A DNA stretch of 10,723 bases from JAQGHR01 sp031411935 (GTDB lineage Bacteria > Planctomycetota > Planctomycetia > Isosphaerales > Isosphaeraceae). Position 1 is the first letter of the stretch. Every line of letters starts with the position of its first letter. The stretch covers positions 1-10,723 of the forward strand of contig JANOBY010000382.1 in the NCBI GenBank assembly GCA_031411935.1, in the 5' to 3' direction. This document shows, piece by piece, positions 3,981 through 10,723 of this stretch. The notes beneath the pieces are model-generated. The model had not been told where the DNA came from, searched no databases, and worked only from the letters and a program-made list of their open reading frames with translations. The translations under genes were made by a program, and so were the position numbers.

Positions 3981-6437
3981 ATGGCCAAACGTAAGGGACG
4001 ACAGGACGACGGGTTGGTCAGGCGACCCAACGTGGTGGTCGAGGACGTGACCCTGGCCTCGGCGACCCGCGATCGCTACCTGAACTATGCCCTCAGCGTG
4101 ATCACGTCTCGCGCCCTGCCCGACGTCCGCGACGGCCTCAAGCCCGTGCAGCGACGCATCTTGTACGCCATGTGGTCGGACCTCCGGGTCACGGCCGACG
4201 GGCGTTACATCAAGAGCGCAGCGGTCGTGGGCGAGGTCATGAAGAGCTATCACCCGCACGGCGACCAGTCGATCTACGACGCGCTCGTTCGGATGGCCCA
4301 GCCTTTTAGCCTTCGCTATCCTCTCGTCGAAGGGTACGGCAATTTCGGTTCGCTCGACGGCGACCCGCCGGCGGCCATGCGTTACACCGAGTGCCGTCTC
4401 ACGCCGATCGCCCAGGAGCTCCTGACCGAACTCCGCGACCGGACCGTGGACCTCCGCCCGAACTACGCTTCGACGACCGAAGAGCCGCACGTCCTTCCAA
4501 CGCAGATCCCGAATCTTCTAGTGAATGGGGCATCGGGAATCGCCGTAGGGATGGCGACGAACATCCCTCCGCACAACCTGCGAGAGGTCTGCGCCGCGCT
4601 GGAAATGATGCTCAAGGCGGGCGATCGCGACACCCCCATTGAGAAGCTCCTGGAAGCGATTTTAGCCCCCGACTTCCCCACCGGCGGGGTCATCCTCAAC
4701 ACGGCCGACGAGATCAAGCAGATCTACATGACGGGTCAGGGCAGCATCAAGCTGCGGGGCACTTACGAGCCCGATCCCGAGAAGCCCAACCAGATCCTCG
4801 TCACCTCGATCCCCTACGGCATCGAGAAGGATGCCCTGGTCGAGCGCATCGGCGCCCTGATCGGCGAGGGGAAGGTTCCGCAGCTCACCAACGTGAAGGA
4901 CCTGAGCACCGACGACGTGAGGATCGCGCTCGAGCTGCGGCCCGGCCAGAACGCCGACGCGGCGCTCGCCTATCTGTTCAAGAACACGCCCCTTCAAACC
5001 AACTTCAACGTGAACATGACGTGCCTCCTGCCCACCGCGGGGGCCGAGGTGGCGGTGCCGGACCGGCTCGACCTGAAGAGCATGCTCCAGCATTTTCTCG
5101 ACTTCCGCCTGCAGGTCGTCACGCGGAGGCTCTTGCACGAGCTCGAGGGGCTGCTCAGGCGGATCCACATCCTCGAAGGCTTCGCGATCGTCTTCAACAA
5201 CCTGGACGAGGCGATCCGCATCATCCGCGCGAGCGACGGCAAGCCCGACGCCTCGCCGAAGCTCATGACCCGCTTCGAGCTGACCTACGAGCAGGCCGAC
5301 GCGATCCTGGAGACCAAGCTTTATCGCCTGGGCAAGCTGGAGATCGAGGACATCCTCAAGGAGCTCGAGGCCCGTCGCGCCCGCGCCGCCGAGATCCAGG
5401 CCCTGCTGGACGACGAGCCGTCGCGCTGGAAGATGATCCGCAAGGAAATCAAGGAGATCGGCCGCGCGTACGGCGACGACCGACGCACCCGGATCCTCGA
5501 AGGCCCTCTGCCCACCACGGAGTTCCGCGAGGAAGATTACATCATCGACGACGACGCCTGGATCATCGTCACGCGGGACGGATGGATCAAGCGCCAGAAA
5601 TCGTTCGCCGACGTGCCGAGCATCCGCGTCCGCGACAACGACACCGTGGGCTGGGTCCTCCGCTCGCGGGCCCGGCAGAGCCTCACGGTCTTCACCGATC
5701 GCGGTGTGGCCTACACCCTGAGGGCGAACGATATCCCGCTCACGACCGGGCACGGTGAGCCGATCCAGAAGCAATTCGCGTTCGAGGACAACGAGCACAT
5801 CGTGGGAGTGGTCTGCCACGACCCCCGCTGCCTGCCCGACGTGAAGCACGCCCCGCCCGTCCAGCAGCCCTTGCAAACCGTGATGCTCGACGACCTGAGC
5901 GTGGCCGAGACCAACGGCACCAACGGCCATGCCGCCTCAAGCCTGCCCCCGCCGCCTTATGCCGTGGCGCTCACCGCGGGCGGCAAGACGTTGAGGTTCG
6001 CGCTGGCCCCGCTTGCGGTCGTGTCCACCCGCAAGGGCAGGGCGGTCGTGCGGCTCGACCCCCTTGTCAAGGGTGACCGAGTGGTCGGCGTCGAACCCAG
6101 TGACGGCCTCGAAAACGTGTGCCTGGCCACGAAGTCGGCTCGCGTACTCATCTTCCCCGTGGCCGAGGTCAATGTGGTCTCGGCCGCGGCCAAGGGCGTG
6201 ACCGCCGTGAAGCTCGACACCTCGGACCGCGTGATCGGGTTCACCCTGGCCGATCGCAAGCGGGAGGGGCTCACGGTCCGCACCTCGCGAGGCGCCACGC
6301 AGATCGTCCGCGCCACCAAGTATCCGGTGACCGGCCGCGGAGGGCGCGGCTACGCGATCCTCCAGAGGGGGTCGCTCGACGCGATTGTGCCCGACGAGGT
6401 CCGCCCCGTCCCGCCCGTCGAGCAGGTCGATCAGTAA
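3981..6437 (+). CDS. parC: Type IIA topoisomerase subunit A, ParC-like (topoisomerase IV A)
   Basis: This 818-residue protein is the DNA cleavage and rejoining subunit of a type IIA topoisomerase. It starts at ATG 3981. GAGGGGG at 3963-3969 is the likely ribosome binding site, since the nearer AGGAG is only 2 nt away. The winged-helix core is complete: SRALPDVRDGLKPVQRRIL near residue 45, HPHGD at 91-95, GNFGS, and AAMRYTE with the catalytic pair R134-Y135. The tower and coiled-coil run to about 520, then a beta-pinwheel C-terminal domain to about 800. The GyrA-box (QRRGGKG type), needed for gyrase supercoiling, should follow GWIKRQ (534-539). That place instead reads SIRVRDNDTVGW, so topoisomerase IV is favoured. 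A box-like GRGGRG occurs only in the last blade (785-790). A Pro/Asn/Gly-rich insertion covers about 615-659. The partner gene parE follows 45 nt later. Gyrase A with a degenerate box remains possible. Confidence 0.9.
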   Translation: MAKRKGRQDDGLVRRPNVVVEDVTLASATRDRYLNYALSVITSRALPDVRDGLKPVQRRILYAMWSDLRVTADGRYIKSAAVVGEVMKSYHPHGDQSIYDALVRMAQPFSLRYPLVEGYGNFGSLDGDPPAAMRYTECRLTPIAQELLTELRDRTVDLRPNYASTTEEPHVLPTQIPNLLVNGASGIAVGMATNIPPHNLREVCAALEMMLKAGDRDTPIEKLLEAILAPDFPTGGVILNTADEIKQIYMTGQGSIKLRGTYEPDPEKPNQILVTSIPYGIEKDALVERIGALIGEGKVPQLTNVKDLSTDDVRIALELRPGQNADAALAYLFKNTPLQTNFNVNMTCLLPTAGAEVAVPDRLDLKSMLQHFLDFRLQVVTRRLLHELEGLLRRIHILEGFAIVFNNLDEAIRIIRASDGKPDASPKLMTRFELTYEQADAILETKLYRLGKLEIEDILKELEARRARAAEIQALLDDEPSRWKMIRKEIKEIGRAYGDDRRTRILEGPLPTTEFREEDYIIDDDAWIIVTRDGWIKRQKSFADVPSIRVRDNDTVGWVLRSRARQSLTVFTDRGVAYTLRANDIPLTTGHGEPIQKQFAFEDNEHIVGVVCHDPRCLPDVKHAPPVQQPLQTVMLDDLSVAETNGTNGHAASSLPPPPYAVALTAGGKTLRFALAPLAVVSTRKGRAVVRLDPLVKGDRVVGVEPSDGLENVCLATKSARVLIFPVAEVNVVSAAAKGVTAVKLDTSDRVIGFTLADRKREGLTVRTSRGATQIVRATKYPVTGRGGRGYAILQRGSLDAIVPDEVRPVPPVEQVDQ

Positions 6438-6482
6438 GCCGAATTGCCGCCTTTTGCCGCCTCACGGGGCCAGGATTCGAGC

Positions 6483-8399
6483 ATGTCGAGCGGAACGTAC
6501 AGTGCAGATTCGATCACGGTGCTGGAGGGCCTCGAAGCCGTCCGTCGCCGCCCCGGCATGTACATCGGCGGCGTGGACAAGGCCGGGTTCCACCACCTCC
6601 TCTGGGAGATTGTGGATAACTCGATCGACGAGGTCATGAACGGCCACGCCACGCGGATCGTGGTCACGCTGGGCACCGACGGCCGCACCATGTCGGTCGC
6701 CGACAACGGCCGAGGCATCCCGGTGGGGATCCATCCCAAGACCGGCGTGAGCGCGCTGGAGACGATCTTCACGACCCTCCACGCGGGCGGCAAGTTCGAC
6801 AACGACGCCTACAAGGTCGCGGGCGGCCTACACGGCGTGGGGGCGAGCGTCGTCAACGCCCTGTCGCGTAGCCTGACCGCCGAGGTGCGACGCGACGGAC
6901 TGACCTACACCCAGACCTTCAAGCGCGGGAAGCCCGTCGGCCCCGTGGAGCCCGGAGAACCCGCGCGAGGGACGGGCACCACGGTCACTTACACGCCCGA
7001 CAACGAGATCTTTCGCGACCAGGCCTACGACGCCGCGCTGATCGCCGAACGCCTGGACGTGAAGACCTACCTCAACAAGGGGCTGGTGATCCAGTTCGTC
7101 GACCAGAAGAACAAGACGAACACCGAGTTCCGACACGAGGGGGGCGTAGCCGACTTCCTCGTGGCGATCAACACCGCCCGCAACGATCTTCGCGTAACTC
7201 CCCAGGCGTTCGTCCACGAACGAGAGGACAATGACCTCCGCGTGGCCGTGGCCCTGAGCTGGACCGAGTCCACCGACGAGGAAATTCGCTCCTACGTGAA
7301 CACCATCCCCACGCGCGACGGGGGGACGCACGAGCAGGGCCTGCGCAAGGCCGTCGGTGCGGCCGTGCGGAAGTTCATGGACACGCACGAACTGATCAAG
7401 AAGGGCATGGAAATCAAGGAAGAGGACATCCGCGAAGGGCTTACCGCGGTCCTCTCCATCTGCATCCACGAGCCCCAGTTCCAGGGCCAGACGAAGGACC
7501 GGCTGAACAACCCCGAGGTCCGCTCGCTGGTCGAGTCGGCCGTGAGGCCCGCGCTCGAAGGCTTCCTCCTCAAAAACAAGACCATCGGCGACGCGATCGC
7601 CAACCGCGTGATCCAGGCCGCCCGCGCCCGCGAGGCCAGCCGAGCCGCAGCCAGCCAGGTCCGCCGCAAAACGGCCATCTCCAACCGGCTCACCCTCCCG
7701 GGCAAGCTCCACGACTGCGACACGTCGAACCCGGAAGAGTCGGAATTGTTCATCGTCGAGGGCGACTCGGCAGGCGGGTCGGCCAAGCAAGGCCGGGATC
7801 GAGACATCCAGGCCATCCTCCCCCTGCGCGGGAAGGTGCTCAACGCCGAGCAGGCCGGCAAGGCCAAGGTTTTGGACAACAAGGAGTTGACCGACCTTGT
7901 CAGCGCCCTCGGGTGCGGGATCGATGACCACTACGACCCGGCTCGCCTCCGCTACGGCAAGGTCATCCTCCTGACCGATGCCGACAGCGACGGCCACCAC
8001 ATCGCCACCCTTTTGCTCACGTTCTTCTATCGGCACATGCCCAACCTGTTCGCCGAGGGGCGCATCTATCTGGCCTGCCCCCCGCTCTACAAGGTCACGC
8101 ACGGGCAAGAGACGCAGTGGGCGGCCGACGACGCGCAGCGAGACCGGATCCTCGCCAAGCTCCCGAAGAACGCCAAGCCGAACATCACCCGGTTCAAGGG
8201 GCTGGGAGAGATGCCGGCCAAGCTGCTTTTCGAGACCACGCTCGACCCCGCACGTCGTCGCCTCCTGCGCGTGGTTGTGCCCGACGACGATCGCCCCTAT
8301 ACGGAAAGCACGGTCAGCGGGCTCATGGGCAAGGAGCCCGAGGCCCGTTTCAAGTTCATCATGGCCGAAGCCTACACGGCGAAGGACATCGACATCTAG
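6483..8399 (+). CDS. parE: Type IIA topoisomerase subunit B, ParE-like (topoisomerase IV B)
   Basis: This is the ATPase and TOPRIM subunit, 638 residues. ATG 6483 was chosen because AGGA lies 7 nt upstream. An upstream in-frame TTG at 6444 has no ribosome binding site. The GHKL ATPase shows EIVDNSIDE (E42 catalytic base, N46 Mg ligand), DNGRGIP (D74) and GGLHGVG (114-120). The transducer carries QTKDRLNN, with the ATP-contacting QTK loop. TOPRIM shows EGDSAGGSAKQ (E426), PLRGKVLN and TDADSDG (D499, D501, D503) for Mg. RFKGLGEM and the C-terminal helix are intact. QTKDRL, LRYGKV and DADSDGHHIATLL resemble ParE more than GyrB. The length matches ParE and shows no large GyrB insertion. It is almost certainly co-transcribed with the upstream A subunit and forms an A2B2 complex with it. 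The A-before-B order is unusual. Confidence 0.92.
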   Translation: MSSGTYSADSITVLEGLEAVRRRPGMYIGGVDKAGFHHLLWEIVDNSIDEVMNGHATRIVVTLGTDGRTMSVADNGRGIPVGIHPKTGVSALETIFTTLHAGGKFDNDAYKVAGGLHGVGASVVNALSRSLTAEVRRDGLTYTQTFKRGKPVGPVEPGEPARGTGTTVTYTPDNEIFRDQAYDAALIAERLDVKTYLNKGLVIQFVDQKNKTNTEFRHEGGVADFLVAINTARNDLRVTPQAFVHEREDNDLRVAVALSWTESTDEEIRSYVNTIPTRDGGTHEQGLRKAVGAAVRKFMDTHELIKKGMEIKEEDIREGLTAVLSICIHEPQFQGQTKDRLNNPEVRSLVESAVRPALEGFLLKNKTIGDAIANRVIQAARAREASRAAASQVRRKTAISNRLTLPGKLHDCDTSNPEESELFIVEGDSAGGSAKQGRDRDIQAILPLRGKVLNAEQAGKAKVLDNKELTDLVSALGCGIDDHYDPARLRYGKVILLTDADSDGHHIATLLLTFFYRHMPNLFAEGRIYLACPPLYKVTHGQETQWAADDAQRDRILAKLPKNAKPNITRFKGLGEMPAKLLFETTLDPARRRLLRVVVPDDDRPYTESTVSGLMGKEPEARFKFIMAEAYTAKDIDI

Positions 8400-8409
8400 C
8401 CCGCCTCGA

Positions 8410-9351
8410 TCATCGTTCCACGCGGATCAGGATCTTCGTCGCGCCAGGCGTCCCGGCCGCGCGGAACGCTTCCTCGGCCTGATCGAGAGAGTATTCGCCA
8501 CCGATCAGCGGGCGGACATCAATCGTCCTGCGAGCCAGGGCGTCGATCGCAGGTGGGAAGGGGCCGCATCGCGAGCCGATCACGCGAATCTCGTCGATCA
8601 CAACGGGGGCCAGGCTCAGGGAATGCTCCTGCGCGATCGTGGTCTTCAGGACGACCGTCCCGCAAGGCCTGACCAGGTCCAGGGCGGTTGAGAACCCCGA
8701 CGCATGTCCCGTGCAATCGACCACCACATCGAAGGAATTCCGCGCCGAGAGGCTTTCGCCCAGGTTGAGAGTCGCGATCCCGGGGCCAGCGAGCGCCAGC
8801 TTCCCTTCATGCTTGCCAATGAGTGTGATCTTGGAGCCCCGGGAACGCGCGACCCAGGCACAGAGGAGGCCGAGTTTGCCGTCTCCAAGGATCGCGATCG
8901 AGGAGAACGGCCGCAGGTCGACCTGGTCCGCCATCTGGAATGCCGCGGCCAGCGGCTCGATGAAGACGGCTTCCCGGTCGTCGATCGTGTCGGGAATGGC
9001 GTAAAGGTTGCGTGTAGGAACAACAACCCGATCCGCCATGGCCCCGTCACGTCCCAGGATCCCCAGGACGGTCCGATTCGGGCAATGATTGGAACGTCCG
9101 GTAAGGCAAGTTGGGCAATTCTGGCAACTCGCGTTGATTTCTGACGTCACACGACGTCCCGAAGGATCTCGACCGACGAACTCATGTCCGAGGACGCCGT
9201 GATAGCCCATGTATCCGCGGGAAAGTTGGAGATCGGTATCGCATATACCCGCAGTAAGCACATGGAGGAGCGTCTCCGATGCCGATGCGACGGGCTCGGG
9301 CAGGTCGGTTCGCAAGCAGATGGACGTTCCATCACAGTAGATTCCTCGCAT
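8410..9351 (-). CDS. Zinc-dependent medium-chain alcohol dehydrogenase family protein
   Basis: This 313-residue protein starts at ATG 9351-9349 with GGAGA 9 nt upstream. A TTG 60 nt further upstream opens the same frame but lacks a ribosome binding site and adds nothing family-like. The GroES-like domain has likely catalytic-zinc residues C37, H56 and E57 (GHE), with E132 in IEPLAA. A complete structural-zinc set is present: C76, C79, C82 and C90. The Rossmann domain shows ILGDGKLG (GxGxxG 156-161). The second strand ends ITLIGKH with no acidic residue, which leans towards NADP(H). Members oxidise polyols, amino acids or other alcohols, and the substrate cannot be predicted here. The loop after HEFVG is short, making this a compact member. 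Its stop is 10 bp from that of the topoisomerase B gene (tail to tail). Upstream lies the divergent desaturase gene. Confidence 0.88.
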   Translation of the reverse strand: MRGIYCDGTSICLRTDLPEPVASASETLLHVLTAGICDTDLQLSRGYMGYHGVLGHEFVGRDPSGRRVTSEINASCQNCPTCLTGRSNHCPNRTVLGILGRDGAMADRVVVPTRNLYAIPDTIDDREAVFIEPLAAAFQMADQVDLRPFSSIAILGDGKLGLLCAWVARSRGSKITLIGKHEGKLALAGPGIATLNLGESLSARNSFDVVVDCTGHASGFSTALDLVRPCGTVVLKTTIAQEHSLSLAPVVIDEIRVIGSRCGPFPPAIDALARRTIDVRPLIGGEYSLDQAEEAFRAAGTPGATKILIRVER

Positions 9352-9408
9352 CGTTTGAAATCTCCGGAAACAATGACGCGGAGGAATGATGGAAAACCCG
9401 TGAAGCGA

Positions 9409-9464
9409 CAAATTGAGGTTGGCGACGGTATCTCAATCGTTGTAAACTCTCGCCTCAATGTTTG
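9409..9464. repeat. Inverted repeat ATTGAGG/CCTCAAT
   Basis: ATTGAGG (9412-9418) and CCTCAAT (9453-9459) are perfect 7-bp complements, extended by CAA/TTTG with single-base bulges. It lies 60-110 bp upstream of the dehydrogenase start and could be an operator or a leader hairpin. Confidence 0.4.
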
Positions 9465-9483
9465 ACTAGACACAGCGAACCGG

Positions 9484-9502
9484 GAACGCTTTTCACGCGT
9501 TC
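9484..9502. repeat. Inverted repeat GAACGC/GCGTTC
   Basis: A perfect 6-bp inverted repeat with 7-nt centre TTTTCAC, followed by T-rich ATTTGTTT on the plus strand. It is a possible regulator site midway between the divergent genes. The stem is short for a terminator. Confidence 0.35.
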
Positions 9503-9642
9503 ATTTGTTTCGTTGGGTCGTGCGATTCTGGCGAGATTCCCGAGGTTGGCTGTCCGTTACGGTCAGCAGCAACGCCTCAAGATCCCCGAGCGTCGAGTCG
9601 AACACCGGATCGGCCTTCTCTCTCCCGCCCAAGCGCATGCCT

Positions 9643-9681
9643 CGTCGCTGTCGGCAGGTGCCCCCTCCGATCGCAGCGACG
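9643..9681 (+). repeat. GC-rich hairpin in the desaturase leader
   Basis: CGTCGCTG (9643-9650) pairs perfectly with CAGCGACG (9674-9681). It is extended by TCGG/CCGA (9651-9654 and 9667-9670) after a 3-nt bulge, with a 12-nt loop. It ends 41 nt before the desaturase start, so it could affect its expression. A chance 8-bp repeat is not unlikely in such GC-rich DNA. Confidence 0.4.
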
Positions 9682-9722
9682 GGCGGCCTCCCCCCGAGAC
9701 ACCAGAGCACTGAAGGGTTCGC

Positions 9723-10723
9723 ATGACCACACTGTCTACAGAACATCCCAAGGCCGATGGCGGCTACATTGCCTGGGGCCCCTTGATGTGGATCGTCGTC
9801 CTCCACATGGGGGCACTTCTCGCATTCCTGCCTGCGTATTTCTCCTGGTCCGGCGTGCTCGTGTGCCTGATCGGCCACTGGTTGACCGGCGGGATCGGGA
9901 TCTGCATGACCTATCACCGGTTGCTCACCCATCGTAGTTTTGCGGTTCGACCGGGCTTTGTCGAGTATTTGCTCACGATGATCGGATGCGCCGCGTCCGA
10001 GGGCGGCCCGATCGGATGGGTGGCCGACCACCGTCGCCATCACGCCCACTCCGACGAGCCCGATGACGTCCACAGCCCCGTTCACGGCGGGTTCGGGTGG
10101 GCCCATATGTTCTGGTGGATGACCCCCGACATCACCGCGCGTCACACGCCCGAGTATCTGAACAAGTGGGCCCCCGACCTGTACAAGGATCCGGTCCACC
10201 GGTTCCTGAACAGCACGCCCATCATCTTCCCCTTGCTGTCGGCCGCGCTCGTCTTCGGGCTGGGCAGCATCTGGGGCCTCGGCATGTCGTGGCTGGTGTG
10301 GGGCTTCTTCGTCCGCACGATCTTCGTCCTCCACACCACATGGCTCGTGAATTCGGCCACGCACGTGTGGGGCTACCGCAGCCACGAGACCCGCGACAAG
10401 TCCACCAACCTCTGGTGGGTGGCCCTGTTGACCTACGGCGAAGGCTGGCACAACAACCATCACGCCTTCCAGACCTCGGCCCGTCACGGCCTCCGCTGGT
10501 GGGAAATCGACATGACGTACATCGCCCTGAAGCTCGGCTCGTACGTCGGGATCGTCTACAACCTGAAGCTGCCCAAGCTCACGCAGCTCGGACCAAAGAC
10601 GACCAAGGCCAACGCGAAGGCGATAAAGGCTAAGGCCAAGCAGCAACGCAGTGATGAGGAACCGGAACTGGTCGGCGCCGCGAACAGACCGGCAATCGAC
10701 TTCGGTAGAAATCCTTCAAGAGC
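9723..10723 (+). CDS. Membrane fatty-acid (acyl-CoA delta-9 type) desaturase (3' end beyond the window)
   Basis: At least 333 codons, open at the right edge. ATG 9723 is the first start after an in-frame TGA at 9711-9713, with GAAGGG 5 nt upstream. The three histidine boxes that hold the di-iron centre are intact: HRLLTH (65-70), HRRHH (103-107) and HNNHH (243-247), with an extra NSATH at 210-214. Hydrophobic segments near 20-40, 44-62, 166-187 and 188-209 fit the four-helix topology with boxes facing the cytoplasm. The order and spacing match the delta-9 acyl-CoA or acyl-lipid class (DesC/OLE1-like), which puts a cis double bond in saturated chains using O2 and an electron donor. After residue 290 comes a Lys/Ala-rich stretch (KTTKANAKAIKAKAK, 292-306), then an acidic and polar tail, which I do not regard as usual for the family. 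The acyl carrier cannot be read from sequence. Confidence 0.92.
   Translation, partial: MTTLSTEHPKADGGYIAWGPLMWIVVLHMGALLAFLPAYFSWSGVLVCLIGHWLTGGIGICMTYHRLLTHRSFAVRPGFVEYLLTMIGCAASEGGPIGWVADHRRHHAHSDEPDDVHSPVHGGFGWAHMFWWMTPDITARHTPEYLNKWAPDLYKDPVHRFLNSTPIIFPLLSAALVFGLGSIWGLGMSWLVWGFFVRTIFVLHTTWLVNSATHVWGYRSHETRDKSTNLWWVALLTYGEGWHNNHHAFQTSARHGLRWWEIDMTYIALKLGSYVGIVYNLKLPKLTQLGPKTTKANAKAIKAKAKQQRSDEEPELVGAANRPAIDFGRNPSR

Larger units (their letters stand above)
9352..9722. other. Divergent intergenic region between the dehydrogenase and desaturase genes
   Basis: This 371-bp stretch has no protein gene I can support. It must hold promoters in both directions, but no -35/-10 pair is convincing: TTGACT at 9462-9467 has no good -10, and the minus-strand TTGAGG/TGAGAT pair is weak. 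It contains three inverted repeats, listed separately. GC is higher in its right half. Confidence 0.6.

Noticed and set aside
3434..4030. Minus-strand frames of 86 and 104 codons in the intergenic region
   Set aside because: No ribosome binding site, noncoding-like composition and no family resemblance. They overlap promoters and the structured RNA candidate.
4662..5930. 422-codon minus-strand frame inside parC
   Set aside because: Antisense shadow with no recognisable domain, on top of a well-conserved gene.
6828..8108. 426-codon minus-strand frame inside parE
   Set aside because: Same reason: the plus strand codes for unbroken GHKL and TOPRIM motifs.
9501..10646. 381-codon minus-strand frame over the desaturase gene
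   Set aside because: Antisense of a gene with three intact histidine boxes. No domain or ribosome binding site was seen.
1..10723. CRISPR array, insertion sequence, tRNA or phage genes
   Set aside because: No regular direct repeats with spacers, transposase motifs, terminal inverted repeats or tRNA cloverleaf were seen.

Overview
The window looks like chromosomal DNA from a high-GC planctomycete, probably of the Isosphaeraceae/Gemmatales type. The grounds are GC-rich codon use, a Tat-exported Gfo/Idh/MocA oxidoreductase, a secreted SUMF1-fold protein and a small secreted Cys/Lys protein with CHKKK repeats, a combination I associate with that phylum. No database search was possible, so the taxonomy is inference.

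Layout, left to right. (1) 1-1958, minus strand: a secreted SUMF1-fold protein, then a Tat-signal Gfo/Idh/MocA oxidoreductase that runs off the left edge. They are probably co-transcribed. (2) 1932-3029, plus strand: an exported ApbE-type FMN transferase, whose 5' end overlaps the SUMF1 gene head to head by 27 bp. (3) 3062-3382, minus strand: a 106-residue secreted protein with two copies of a CHKKKAxC repeat. (4) 3383-3980: about 600 bp without a gene, clearly more AT-rich than its surroundings. It holds a run of small hairpins, a tandem 10-bp repeat, two good promoter candidates and, at 3690-3859, nested complementary arms that form a convincing structured RNA. (5) 3981-8399, plus strand: a two-gene operon for a type IIA topoisomerase, A subunit then B subunit. 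It is ParC/ParE-like because the GyrA-box is missing and the B subunit has ParE-type signatures. (6) 8410-9351, minus strand: a zinc-dependent medium-chain dehydrogenase, tail to tail with the topoisomerase operon. (7) 9352-9722: a 371-bp divergent intergenic region with several inverted repeats. (8) 9723 to the right edge, plus strand: a membrane fatty-acid desaturase with all three histidine boxes and a Lys/Ala-rich tail.

The genes do not form one pathway. The topoisomerase pair is housekeeping (chromosome decatenation or supercoiling). The left-hand genes act outside the cytoplasm, and the right-hand pair acts in metabolism and membrane lipids. There is no sign of a mobile element, CRISPR array, phage or defence island. 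The least explained element is the structured RNA candidate at 3690-3859. All three G-U pairs that extend its helices are G-U only if the RNA is read on the plus strand, towards the topoisomerase operon.
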